From: Haemonchus contortus
Lineage: Eukaryota > Nematoda > Chromadorea > Rhabditida > Trichostrongylidae
Reading direction: 5' to 3'
DNA length: 64,000 nucleotides
NCBI GenBank assembly: GCA_000469685.2
Contig: LS997563.1
Location: forward strand, 9,822,940-9,886,939
A model generated the notes under the pieces. The model saw only the letters and a list, made by a program, of their open reading frames with translations, made no database searches and was not told where the DNA came from. Below, piece after piece: positions 1-10,839 of the stretch. Positions within the stretch are counted from its first letter, which is position 1. Each line of letters starts with the position of its first letter. Made by a program: the position numbers and the translations under genes.

Positions 1-956
1 TATGACGAAAAATGGAAAATGAGATGGAAAAGTGTGTGATAAGGCGAAGAAACTGCGTGAATACGTTCTTCCAAAATAGAAAAAGACTTCAAAAAATTGT
101 TAAAAGTGGGCTCAACGTGAATGAGAACAGAAAAATGAAGAAGAGGGGGAGGACGCGCTTGGACGAGCTGTACAATGTGTGTCATTGCGTAGGTGTGGGC
201 CCTGGTGCGAATAGCTGACTACGGTGAGCAAAAATTCATTCACTCATAAGCATAAGTTAACAAAAACCCTAGTAACAGCAAAAATAGCCCTCCTTTTTTA
301 GCCTCTTGTGGTAGAAAATTGAATTAGGGATCGCAGCAGCAAAATAGTAACAGAGACTAAAGGAATATCAGAAAAACGTAGCCCCATTACTCGCATTACT
401 CGGCGATCAGCTGATTGTGTGTGAGTTTTAGAGCGAATATTGCGAACTATATGGCCTCGACACTCGTCTGACGTGACATCGATCGAGGGGCGGGAAGTCC
501 GGCCGATCCGGTAGCAGAGCTCCCATTATGCCCTAGCTGTTGAGTCTTGCGACTCGACACTGTCCTTCTTTTAACCTCAGGGGCCACTGGGTTTTCTTAG
601 GAGGAGAACTCAGAAACCATTTCTATCGTGAACTGAGCCTTTGAAGGGGACACGATGAAGACACATTACCAATAACATACACAACAACTATATATGTTTA
701 TGCGGCTAACAAGAAAGCGACACGAGAGTAAGTGGCCAAATAGATACGGGCTAACAATGTGGAACTAGGAAACACTAGGGAAAATACCACGACAACTAAA
801 TTCAACAATACGTAAAACCATACCAAAACCAAGTACTTCACTGTCCGTGATCGAGCCTACATCAGGCCCTCCGAGGCTTTCACCTCCTAAGATGTCTGGC
901 CTCCAGTTTAATCCACATCTGCTGCGAAACCCCGAAATTTTCCTTCCGTCGATGTA
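1..956. other. Gene-free left flank
   Basis: No exon, RNA gene or repeat structure could be supported here. Short open frames occur on both strands but none shows a known motif, a plausible pair of splice sites or a protein-like composition that stands out. An upstream exon of the L-domain gene at 3420 could lie here or left of the window, but I could not identify one. Confidence 0.4.
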
Positions 957-1174
957 TTAGGTTGTAAGGAAAGTTCTGGCCATTCTCGCACACGCACCAT
1001 TTGAATTCAATTTTTGGGGGCTGTTCATTCAGAATAATCGATATATTGTGCTCCTTAGGTAAGTCATTAGTTGTTCTTTCTGTCATAACGCTTTCCCCGA
1101 AGTCTGTAAGGTTTCGGAATATCACAAGAAACATCTTTGCATAATGGATAAGACTGCTATTCAAACGGTTCACT

Positions 1175-1920
1175 TCACGAGTTCAAACGTGGCCGAACTG
1201 CGAAGGAGGCAGCCACAAACATCAATGTAGCATAAGGAGAAGGCACTGCATCTGAGCTAACGCTTTGTCGCTGGTTCCAGAAGTTTACAAGTGGAGTCCT
1301 TTTCTCCATCGTATAGTAACGTGTGATGAGAACTGGATCCTGTATGATAATAGGAAGCGTTCTGTTCAGAGGGTAGGTGTGGATGAACCTCCAAAGATCT
1401 TTTCCAAACCAAGTTAACACGTCAAGGAGACAAGGATCTTGGTTTGGTGGTCCAGTCATGGATTAATCCACTACGCATTTCTTCCTCCAAGTCAAACCAT
1501 CACCGCACAGTCCTATTGTTATAAAATTTACGAGATGTACACGAAAAATGGGGCGAATGCAGCCAGGTGTCCGGTGTTTTCCCCCCGAAGACGGCGTCGC
1601 GCACACCGCACCCACCGCGTATCGCAGGATTGCTATGGAAGATTGGAGCACGCAATTTGTGAGGTGGGAAACTCTTAATCATCCGCAACCAGGGAGAAGT
1701 TCCGTTACCCATGCAGCCAGCACCAGTCAGTCGCCACGGTCCACTGCTCTTGCACAACAATGCGCGACCGCATGTGTCACAAATTGTCTACCGGAAGTCG
1801 GACAGGCTGCGAATCGAAGCTCTTCTTTATCCACCCTACTCATCAGACTTGTCACCAACTGAATACCATTTATTCAAACATCTCGATAACTTCTTGAGAG
1901 ATCGAGTATTCAAAAACTAA
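1175..1920 (+). pseudogene. Broken mariner transposase (element 1)
   Basis: Remnants of a mariner D,D34D transposase in several frames. The helix-turn-helix region reads GRTAKEAATNINVA and then meets an in-frame TAA at 1233-1235, followed by CRWFQKF. The catalytic core starts with TCDENWILYDN (first Asp codon 1325-1327). The second catalytic block reads LLHNNARPH (Asn codon at 1756-1758 where Asp is expected). The third block reads SPTEYHLF (Glu codon 1861-1863 instead of Asp). A frameshift follows the KIFSKPS segment near 1410, and a 145-bp element interrupts the frame between 1566 and 1710. Two of three catalytic residues are altered, so the product would be inactive even without the stops. 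The C-terminal motifs resemble the Hsmar1/cecropia type of mariner. Confidence 0.88.
1566..1710. mobile_element. Small Mutator-like MITE nested in mariner 1
   Basis: A 145-bp insertion splits the mariner transposase frame. It is flanked by the 9-bp direct repeat ATGCAGCCA (1557-1565 and 1711-1719); removing the insert and one repeat restores the expected transposase segment leading into the LLHNNARPH block. Its ends read GGTGTCCGG on the left and, as reverse complement on the right, GGGTAACGG. The inside, for example TATCGCAGGATTG, matches the longer element nested at 62397-62783, so both belong to one family. A 9-bp duplication points to the Mutator (MULE) superfamily. Confidence 0.8.
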
Positions 1921-2127
1921 GGCGACGGGGAAGCTGCCTTTCTCGAGTTCTTAGAATCCAGATCTCTGGACTTCCATAAGAATGGGATAGACAGACTTGT
2001 ATCATGTTAGCTAAAACGTGTTGAATCGAATGAGGCTTACTTTGATTAAAAATGTTCACTGTGAGATGAGTTATGATTTTTGAAAGTTAGTTGACAAAAC
2101 GGCCAGAACTTTCCTTACAACCTAATA

Positions 2128-2678
2128 GTTGTCTGCGTCCGCATCAGCACCAAACAATAGGAAGAAGAGGTAAAGCGGTTAGGCAGGCAGGAACCACAGT
2201 CGGAGTTGAAGTGGAACGACGGAAGAAGGTAACGACGGTGACGAAGAAATTGATGCAATATTCATAAGCCGGAGTCGTCGCCAAGTATGAACATGTGGCA
2301 TTCTCTCGTTCCATGCCGGTCACAGAACCTTCCGGCGGGACTACTCTCCAGTGTCACTTTGAAGACGTTCGAACGGTGTGGCAAGCTGCTGTCAAGGTGC
2401 TACTACCATATGCGTGAGATAGAAATGACAAGCTGACTGATATCCGCATAGGCCAATTGCCTCGCATGACTCAAAGCTATCGGTTTGAGTGTTTCCGAGG
2501 AGAGGACTATTTTGTAACTTGTGAAGTTTCTGCCTTTCTTTCTCTGTGTGGAAATGTTCAACGAGAAATCAGGAGATTGTTAAAGAGCTCGTAAGGATAG
2601 GGCACAAGAAAGTGTTGCATTCTCGATTTGATCAAATTTTGGATGTTCATCTTTACGTTCACCAACTGCGATGATATC
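2128..2678. other. Gap between two mariners, nothing recognised
   Basis: About 550 bases between mariner 1 and the deleted mariner 3. I see no supported exon, RNA gene or repeat boundary in it. Confidence 0.4.
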
Positions 2679-2680
2679 TA

Positions 2681-3244
2681 TTAGGTTGATGCATAATTAT
2701 TGCGGTTTTTTTCAACAAATTTTCTTTAATGAAACGACAAAAATACTGAACACCAACATGTTCAAATAATTACTCCGTAACTTATCCACCATTTACGTCA
2801 AGCACTGCTTCCCATTGGCTAGATAGTCGGATTCCAAAAGCGAAGGTTTGATTCTGGGGGCGATCCACGTCTTGACATCGGCCATCAAGTCATCGAAATC
2901 GACGTAGGTTCTATTCCCTAGCCATTTTTTGAGCTAATGGTTGACGAGATAACCTACAGAAGTTTTTGTTGGTGAATATGGTAGATTTAGCCCATTTCTT
3001 GATTGGCTTTGGCTGATTGTTCCGTCGCCGAAAAGTTACTGAAATCGCGAAATGACTCTGCCACCTTCCACCCTTTCTCGAAGTAGTGGGCCTAATTTCG
3101 CGCATATGCGTATGGTTTTCTTAGTACATTTTTGTAGAGAAAATCAAGCAGATCATTTCTAAGTAAAACCCGTACTCAATATTCAAATTTTACCGAGAGG
3201 AAAAAGCCGCGAAAAAAATCCGCAATAATTATGCATCATCCTAA
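2681..3244 (-). mobile_element. Internally deleted mariner element (564 bp)
   Basis: The left end begins TTAGGTTGATGCATAATTAT and the right end, read as reverse complement, begins TTAGGATGATGCATAATTAT; the inverted repeats run over 30 bp with few mismatches. TA dinucleotides flank both ends (2679-2680 and 3245-3246). At 564 bp it is less than half of a full mariner. The minus strand retains fragments resembling a mariner transposase C-terminus, including DDLMADVKTWIAPRIKPS and a terminal block with DYLANGKQ, with stops and frameshifts. It is a non-autonomous deletion derivative just upstream of the first visible exon of the L-domain gene. Confidence 0.85.
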
Positions 3245-3419
3245 TAGTACAGCACAATCTCAATCATCGCGCAAGGTATGAAGGACGCTGAGGGTGAAGG
3301 CTACCAGAAAAGAAGGTTGGAGTCTGGTATTGTCACTGAGATTACTAACACTAGACCCATCGTTCATTAGCCTCTAGCACCTCTCACGCTGTGGCATCAA
3401 AATGATGTTGCTCTTTTAG

Positions 3420-6400
3420 AAGTTCCACTATCCATGAATTTGCTCACTAGTGTTCGAAGAATAAAAGGAGCCCTTCGGATTGAGAACTCTCCGGCCTTCA
3501 CTACATTCACATATCTACCAAACTTGCGAAAAATAGAGAACAAGGGTGAAGGTGACTTTAATGATATCGGCATTTCCATCGCTTATAGTAAGCGAAAGTA
3601 TGAAACAGGCAACCTATAATAATGAACGGATTGAGATACTTTATCAATCTACCAGTATTTTCCAGGACCAGCACTAACAGTGGAAAATAATGAAAACCTT
3701 GAAGATATTGATTTCCCATCCCTGACGAATTTTAGTTCGAAACATCCACCATGGATTGTTATAAGAAACAATCCCGTACTTGTGTTGAGTGGACGGTTCG
3801 GAGAAATGTTGCGTGGCCTCAAACAGAAACACAAACAATTGGTTGTTTTGGACGACGCTTCGAGCATATTGGAAAATGCAACGTGGAATATGGATGGAAA
3901 TATCACAACAGGTGTTGACAATGATTCATTTAGTTTTGTTTTTTCTCCTGCTGAACAACATGACTGACACATACATATTGCTGTAGTTCGTTGCGTCGCC
4001 TATGGCAAGTTGATTTCGGAACTGTTCCATTTTGAAAATTGTGTCGGCTAATTCGAATTGATTTCCTGCTTTGGTCCTCCCAAGATCGAGCAAGCACTTT
4101 CTTGGGAACGGAAGGAGAAAATTTCCATCGATGAGGACAGGCGATGCATCTCTATCTATGCGCAACCTGAGCGGCATCAACGCTCCAGCTCCAACACGAC
4201 TCTCGTACCCATCCAAAAAGTGGTCAACCTGGGAAGGAGCCGTTAGGGTAATTTAAATAGGACCACAAATGCGGAGAAGCCAATTTGTTTACTACGATCA
4301 CTGCGTGCAACAAAAGCAACGGAAATTCACCACGGGCACTCAGTTCTTACAGTAACCTTTGCGAGAACCTCAAAGCAACGGACGCAGAAGTTCACGGACA
4401 ATACACTTCTTTCCACGGCATACACCTATTCAAATACACTGATTTCCGCCCGTTTTGACATCGAAAAAGAGCCTTGAGCAGGAATGAGAGATTTTGGATG
4501 AGGCAGTTGGGAGATTGCATCGTAACCCGAGCACTCGTTCAAGCCAGGACCCATGGCCGGATTACTGTAAGAGTCTAGTGCCTGTACTGAATTTCCGTTT
4601 CTGCTTACCTCTCTGTTTTCCAATCAAAGAAATGTGATCCGCTTTTTGTTCAAACATTCGAACCGCCCATATTTCTTTATTGCCAAGATGCTTCAAGCTA
4701 GAGTTGTGAGGGTGTGCGAACGAATTTTCGATCGCACCTAATCAAGCTCGCCTCGCACCTAGGCGCGAGGTGACCTTAATTAGGCGCGAAGACTACGCTA
4801 TAACTATGCTGGCTACTAATCGAGTTAAAACTTCTCAACTAAAGAGGTAGTGACAGCATAAAAAAATGGAGTTCCTCTTTAAAATGAGTTTTTTGAGAGG
4901 AACAATTCCAATATCAATTTCAACGGTTCGAGAATTTTATTTACGTGCATAATAAATGAGTCAATCAAGTCAACAAGTTCAATATATTTCATTCCGAGCA
5001 CCTGGAAAATGGGTAAAACAGTTTCACTCACCTCTTTTTTCGGTATTTTCGCTTATTTGCGATATCAAACAACCTTCACAGAGGCGATGTATAATAGTTC
5101 TCTATAGTTGTTTAGTATTGGGACTACTCTTAATTGGGAGGTCATTGAACGCCTTGCGGCTCACCATGCTGGCTGTTTCACAGTTTTTACGGCATTTAGC
5201 AAGTCTCCAGGCTAAATTCAACACCTTGAGGAGAGGTCATCGGGGATCATTTAACTAATTGGGTGAGTGCTTTAACTACCATCGCTTACTTTACAATAGT
5301 ACATTACCATGTATTCTGGAGACACACTGTACTGTTTCGATGATCTTACAGGGTGTCCTCCCTTTCCAAAATATTCAGGTATGCGCGGTCCATGTCGTCC
5401 ATTTCCTGCATTGTTCGAGCTTTTCCCTTCTGCTCCGGAAGCCCTAGCACTACAAAACTATTTTTTCGAAAGTTCTGCGTCTACACATCCTCCTTCAACG
5501 CAGCTGGATCCCGCATCACAACCTTCTTTCTACACGTTTCCTGCGCCCCCACAGCCTTCTCCAATGCAGTTGAAGTCCGTAGCACAGCAATCCCTCTGCA
5601 CGTTTCCTGCACCATCACATCACTATCACACAAGCTTTATTCACAAATTATATTGAATTCATTTATTAAGCGTGTAAATAAAACTCTCAAAGCCGTTGAA
5701 ACTGGTATTGGAACTGTTTCTTTGAAAAAAGAATATTTTTTGAAAGAATCCCCATTTTTAAACTGTCATTATCCTCCCTGAATGACAGGTTTTAACTCGA
5801 TTAGTAGCGAGTGCGGGCAGCGTAATTACCGTGAAGTCTTCGCACCTAATTAAGGTCAGTTCGCGCCTAGGTGCGAGGCGAGCTTGATTAGGTGCGATCG
5901 AAAATTCGTTCCCGTACCCAAGTTGTGAGACGCATATGGGGAGACCATAATCCGAGCACCATGAGAGACAACTGCAGCCCGGGAATTCGAATGTGAAAAT
6001 TTTATGGTGTTTAGATGCATCTTCGGATATTTATTCTGGGAGCAGGAATTGGATTTTTGTTGTGGTGGCGATATTGCTAGTTATACTTGTTCCTTTGTTA
6101 TGCTGCGCGACAATGTGTAAACTAAAAGGGAAGCAACTTTTCCGCTATGGAACTCGGATGTCCAATTTTTTGCCATATCCAAACTACAATCTCAATGAGA
6201 AGCAACGTTTGGTCCTACGGTCGTTATGTGAGGTACACACACTATTTTCATCTATCTTTCCCCTTTGAGCTGTGGTCCAGTGGGCTCAATTCCGTGAAGG
6301 CCAGCTTCAAAGTCGGTTGGCTCTTCCCTTCTTGCTCACTCTAGCTAAGAAGGTGCCCAGTCATGGTCTTGGAGGTTTCTGTCTGATGTAAGATATTTCA

Positions 6401-9400
6401 GGATGTTTTGACAATGAATACACTTTCATGGAGAACGGAGGAACTGGGACTTTTGTGTCAGCATGAAAAAGACTGTAAATGTAGGTTCCTGGGATGCTAT
6501 TAGGTTGTTCGGAAAGGAATGCGCGCTAACTTTGTCCATTCATTTCTCCCCTACTATAAATGATTTTTTAGAACGATTCTGTCCATTAGGAAGAGATTTT
6601 CATTGCGCATCTTTTGATATATTTTTGGCTATGTCTACTTTGTTTTTTTCTAAGAATTAAAAATTTAAAAGGTGCTTGACCAAAAATGCCTTTTGCGGGC
6701 TTGCATGTTGTACAACTTCAAGCAAGGAAAATCGGCTGCTGAATCTCATCGTGCCACATCTGAAGTATACGGCGAAAAAGTCCTGTCAGAAAGTCAGTGT
6801 CGACGATGGTGTCGGCGTTTCCAAAACGGTAATGAAAGCTTGGAGGACGAAGAACATGGAAGTCGGCCTCAGTTCGTCGATAACCAAGTGTTGAAGACCG
6901 TCATCAAATTGGATCCATACCAAACCACCCGAGAACTGGCAACACATGTTGGCTGCTCAAACTCTATCATCCATGAGCATTTGCTGGCAATTGGCAAGAA
7001 GAACAGGTGCGGAAAATGGGTACCGCACCAGCTGGGCGACCCAAACCAGGCAACACAAGTGGCGGTGGCCGAAATTCTTCTCCATCGCTCCAAGAACAGC
7101 GGTTTTTTCAACTCTACTATTACATCAGACGGGAAATGGATCTGCTTCGACAACACAACGCGAAAAGGTCAGTGGTTAGACGCCGATGACACTCCAAAAC
7201 CCACTACGAAACCGGATACACACGGCAGGTAGGTGATGCTCTGTGTTTGGTGGAACAGCAAAGGTTGAGTGTAGGTTGAAGTCCTGAATTCGGTTCAGTC
7301 GGCTACGGCGGACATTTGCAAAGATAGATTGAACCGCGTTGGTCAAGCACTGCGTCATCAAGGTGTCGAAACGACGTCGAAAAAATTCCTCCTCGACAAC
7401 GCTCGTCCACATGTTGCGAAAACCACCTTGGAAAAAAGTTGAGGAATAGGGGTTGGGAATTCCTGCCTCATCCGCCTTACAGCCCAGACCTGACTCCATC
7501 CGATGACCATCTGTTCCGGTCAATGCAGCCCACCTTGGCCGAGAGAAAATTCAAAAACCGCGAAAAAGTCCAACTCAGGGTGTCCAACTACTTTGTGTTG
7601 CAGCCGGCCGAGTTCTTCAGAAGAAGAATCCATTCTTTGCGTCAACGTAGACAAGAAGTCATTGATAGTAATGGTAAGTATCTTTTAAATTGATCTTGTT
7701 TAGTTTTGTTTTTATAAAAAAAAATTTTTTGAACTCAAACGCGCATTCCTTTCCGAACAACCTAATACTTGTTACTGAGACTATTCCATCCCTATCGGCC
7801 GAGCATAGCATGATGATAAGGATTCCTTTCAGGCGAAAAGATAGAAAAGGTGCTAAAACGATACGAGAATATCATCAAAGAAAATATGATTCAAGTGGCT
7901 GAAGTAAGATTCACTCACTTTACAGTGCTTCTTTGAAAATTTCGATGAATGGGAGAAAAATGGGCTACTTAAGTTTGAAATAGACACATGTACACCTTGG
8001 GTAGTCAGATAATACATAGATGCCATTGAAAAAGTTTTAAAATGATTGACATTCGTGTGAGAGGCTGAAAGCACTGACTCGTACGTCGGTTGGTCTCTGC
8101 AAGACATTAAACAGGCTATACAGGCATTCGAACTGTCCACTGTGAAGACATACACCAGTGCTTTCTGTAGTAGTTGTAGATCTATCGTCACTGCCCTGCG
8201 ATTAACCAGTGCTTAGGCTTTAGGGTGTTCCGTTCGAAAGTGCAACTTGAAAGTAAATGCTCATTTATTTAGAATGGCTCGCTTTCACTTGTGTTGGGAG
8301 ACACTCCACGGGCATCCAAAAGTCAACGATTGATATCTGAGCGGATACAAAAAATGCTTGTCATGAAGCATGTAGTGCTCATCGGGACAGAAGATGATCC
8401 GTCATGTGTGCTCCCCAAGATACCGACTACACCTGGCAAGGACAGGACATATGAATGTAAGTAATCCCCATTCCCATTCAATTGTCTATTCTCTGCTGCA
8501 TGGGGAACGAGTGCGAAGGGTCATCAATAGAAAGCATGGGTTTTGTAAGACTTTTCCTTACTAATAAAAAAGAGCGGTTTTTCTTCATGTTGCTGAGGTA
8601 CTTTCTCTAGAAGAATGTGTTTCCTTTCTCCCACGTCGTGTCCTATCACGAAATCGGGTTTTGAACCCGGTTCTTCCCTCTGCGCCCGTCCGCTCTATGA
8701 TAACGCTGGGCAAAAACAGTCACAAGTATGAGCATCACGAAGCGGGAACCTCTCTTATTCCTTAGCTTCTATCTAAATCATCTGGAAAGCAGAACAGAAG
8801 TGATTCTCGTCGTTACATGCTTACTGTACTTTCAGACGATACGACCAAGATGACACTCCGTTTCAAAAACTCGATGGAAGTCAGCAATAACTCCCGTCGT
8901 TTTGAGTACGATGCTGAGTTCACGAGTGAAAATAAAACAAGGCTATTCAAACTAGAGTTTGTATACTTTGTTTGGTAAGTCCATTTGTTATGAGCATGTT
9001 GTTATCGGTAATTTGATGTGGTTGGAAAATGTAGGGGGTGGTCAGCAAATGGTTGGTGACGGTAAACAATATGAGCTATGAGAAAGCACGAGAAGAATTC
9101 CTAGTTATACTAGTTATTCTACAAAATATAAATTCTGGGAATAGTAGAGGCACATTGATGATGTTCTGCGGTAGAGAACGAGCAGAGGACGTATAGGTCA
9201 CCCAGCTGTTTTGAAGAAATAACATCTAATGTGCCGGTTATGGCATGCCGGTACTGTCAGAGCGCTTAAGCTGAATGCTACTCCGCTAGTCGTGTCAGGA
9301 CCCTTCAGGTCTATACAATGAAGATGAAAACATTGAAAACTATGGAATTCGTGTCATCCTAAGCGCTATGAAGTAGGCAATGCTCAGAGTTCTTTGATAC

Positions 9401-10839
9401 ACGCCAGCGCATAGGTGATTTCTAATCAAAGAAAACTACGATCCGCATTTGAATTCTCATGAAAAATGAAAAAAAGATATAACGTCCATCGGATTCGAAT
9501 ATTTCTTAATTTTTTCTTCATTAAGGGGCAGCCTAGATTTGAATGTCAATGTGGAAGAACTGTTACGACTGCTGCAATTCTGTAAAATTCCCGGCCACTC
9601 CGTACGTATTAATCATTTGACGAGCAACAAAAAACACAGTAGATACAAAATGCTGTGATCAGAAATCATTGCCTGCTTTCATAGTCCGCGAGCGAGCGCG
9701 CAAGCCGACCGGGGACTACTCGTCCAGCGGTATCAACCAAGATTCAGTTGTAAGCAAGGGGCAAGCGCTCCCCCCCCCCCCCCCCATCGCTCGCTCGCTC
9801 GGGGGCCGGACGGCGGACTATGAAAGCAGCAACTAGCAAAGGTTATGGGAATAACTATACTCTGAATGAACATAAATTTTTCAAGTCTTGAGTAACTTCT
9901 CCAATCTTGCTGGCTGGACCTTGGAGTTGTATCGTTCATCACATGCGCTTTCAGACTTGTTCAGGTGCGGTGGTAGGATTAATGTCGAATGATAGTAGAA
10001 TGCGCAGTTCTGAAAAATGAAAGGATCTGGACGAATCCTACAGTAAACTTGGTATATGCCGACTCTTGGGCTTGAGGCGCCGTTATGAGTGCGAAAAATA
10101 TTCTGGACGGGGCACAATCAATAGGGACCAGAGATTGTATCGTGTGAATGTCACACCCATTGTCTACGAGTTTAAACGGCTTTGCAGAGGCTGCATCATC
10201 CATAAGGGAACCAATGTAGGAAGTTCAAACAACTTGTCATGACTAATAGCGACAGTGAAGGGGGATCCTGGACAGTGATGACTTGATATAGTCAGCTTTT
10301 TGCACGATGGAAGCAAGTTAAATCTCGTCCAAACACGCCTTACATGCCTTCCTGTCACGAAGATCTCGTACAACCTCCACTTTCACTGCTTTTAAAAAGC
10401 TTGAAGTGGGCGGATTTTTTCGCCTTCTTCGCCGCCGACGTGCTCCTCTACATCAACACTTCCGCTTTTTAACCTTAAAGGGTACTTCAAAATTATCGTG
10501 AACTGTGGTTTTGAGAGATTATTCTTCATTCAGCTGTGTGTCAGCAATCGCCACAAAGAGGTTTTCTCGTTGCTGAATCTTTTCTACAGTTTTGTTGTTC
10601 GAGCAGAAACTCCAGTACAGTTGACCGACGTATTCAAGATTCACAACGGTACGTTGCTAAAGATTGGGGCTTCTGGGAGTTTTGTCTTTCAGTTCTCAAT
10701 TTCTTGAAGGGGGACGAGACCACCGAAATTTTCAGCCAAATGCAATGGATGTATGCTAGACAGACACGAGATGATATTTTCCATGAAATTTTTGTTGGTT
10801 TGGGGTATCCAGTCTGGAGCTCTTCCGAAACTCCACCAG
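3420..10839 (+). CDS. Receptor L-domain transmembrane protein, partial (IRLD-like)
   Basis: Proposed exons: 3420-3545, 3666-3911, 6015-6232, 6402-6474, 7833-7903, 8273-8456, 8836-8974, 9526-9601 and 10545-10839. All junctions from the first to the last join in matching phase with GT donors and AG acceptors. Exons 1-2 encode a receptor L domain (leucine-rich fold of insulin/EGF receptors): SVRRIKGALRIEN, then TVENNENLEDIDFPSL and WIVIRNNPVL. Exon 3 encodes a membrane helix, WIFVVVAILLVILVPLLCC, followed by basic residues, so the protein is probably a type I surface receptor with its tail inside. The tail (LCQHEKDCEKIEKVLKRYE, then a segment with LRFKNSMEVSN and EELLRLLQFCKIPGHS) matches no family I know, and I see no kinase motifs. 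Caenorhabditis has a family of insulin/EGF-receptor-like L-domain proteins (irld). The 5' exons and signal peptide were not found. The last exon could instead be split at an internal GT/AG pair. Confidence 0.6.
4710..5919. mobile_element. 1210-bp Mutator-like element with long inverted repeats
   Basis: The ends are inverted repeats of about 120-130 bp (4710-4831 and 5789-5919). After a variable tip (GGGTGTGCG against GGGTACGGG) both arms share AACGAATTTTCGATCGCACC and continue with the CACCTAGGCGCGAG block. Flanking sequences GAGTTGTGA (4701-4709) and AAGTTGTGA (5920-5928) form a 9-bp target duplication with one mismatch. Long inverted repeats plus a 9-bp duplication fit Mutator-like elements. 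No transposase motif was seen inside; the longest frames are unrecognised, so it is probably non-autonomous. It lies in the intron between exons 2 and 3 of the L-domain gene. Confidence 0.85.
5486..5611 (+). repeat. Two degenerate ~63-bp tandem units, Pro/Ser/Gln-rich frame
   Basis: Inside the Mutator-like element an open frame (about 5309-5656) contains two tandem units of about 21 residues. Their aligned cores are PPSTQLDPASQPSFYTFPAP and PSPMQLKSVAQQSLCTFPAP. The DNA units end in CACGTTTCCTGC. Whether this frame is translated is unknown; no family is recognised. Confidence 0.6.
6500..7765 (+). mobile_element. mariner element 2 (1266 bp, complete ends)
   Basis: A perfect inverted repeat of about 26 bp starts TTAGGTTGTTCGGAAAGG at 6500 and is mirrored at the right end at 7765. 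TA duplications lie at 6498-6499 and 7766-7767. The length and the internal transposase are those of a full-size mariner. It sits in the intron between exons 6402-6474 and 7833-7903 of the L-domain gene, in the same orientation as the gene. Confidence 0.94.
6672..7693 (+). pseudogene. Nearly intact mariner transposase with late frameshift and stops
   Basis: An open frame from 6672 to 7232 covers the N-terminal helix-turn-helix regions (FKQGKSAAESHRA, SESQCRRWCRRFQNG, then YQTTRELATHVGCS and IIHEHLLAIGK), the WVPHQL linker and the first catalytic block TSDGKWICFDN (Asp codon 7128-7130). After a stop at 7230-7232 the same frame continues with VMLCVWWNSKG, two more stops, then FLLDNARPHVAKTTLEK (Asp codon 7395-7397). 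A frameshift near 7440 moves the rest into the frame of 7439-7693: WEFLPHPPYSPDLTPSDDHLF (third Asp codon 7502-7504) and the terminal SNGKYLLN. All three catalytic Asp codons survive, but at least three stops and one frameshift make it a pseudogene. The start codon is uncertain: a GTG-initiated frame or an upstream ATG would be needed. Confidence 0.9.
8638..8715 (-). repeat. tRNA-like SINE head, degenerate
   Basis: Read on the minus strand, this intronic stretch has a box-A-like TATCATAGAGCGG and a box-B-like GGGTTCAAAACCC about 30 bases later, spaced as in RNA polymerase III internal promoters. No acceptor stem can be closed around it, so it is not a working tRNA gene. It may be a SINE head or a tRNA relic. 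Confidence 0.45.
9674..9828. mobile_element. 155-bp palindromic MITE-like element with a poly-C core
   Basis: The left end TGCTTTCATAGTCCGC (from 9674) is repeated inverted at the right end (to 9828). CG-rich GAGCGAGCG blocks follow on the left and are mirrored by CGCTCGCTCGCTC on the right. A run of 16 C residues (9770-9785) lies between the arms. No convincing target duplication could be fixed. It lies in the last intron before exon 10545. Confidence 0.6.

Larger units (their letters stand above)
957..2125 (+). mobile_element. mariner element 1 (1169 bp, complete ends)
   Basis: The two ends form a perfect 25-bp terminal inverted repeat that begins TTAGGTTGTAAGGAAAG (957-981 and 2101-2125). 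Both ends are bordered by a TA dinucleotide (955-956 and 2126-2127), the target-site duplication typical of the Tc1/mariner superfamily. The inside encodes a decayed mariner transposase on the plus strand and carries a smaller nested element at 1566-1710. The ends are identical although the coding region is badly damaged, so the copy was probably mobilised in trans or the ends have been spared by chance. Confidence 0.93.

Noticed and set aside
1439..1862. Several overlapping frames on both strands inside mariner 1
   Set aside because: They are pieces of one transposase broken by frameshifts and the nested MITE, or shadows of it.
8638..8715. A functional tRNA gene on the minus strand
   Set aside because: Box A and box B resemblance is present, but no acceptor stem, anticodon stem or proper T stem can be closed.
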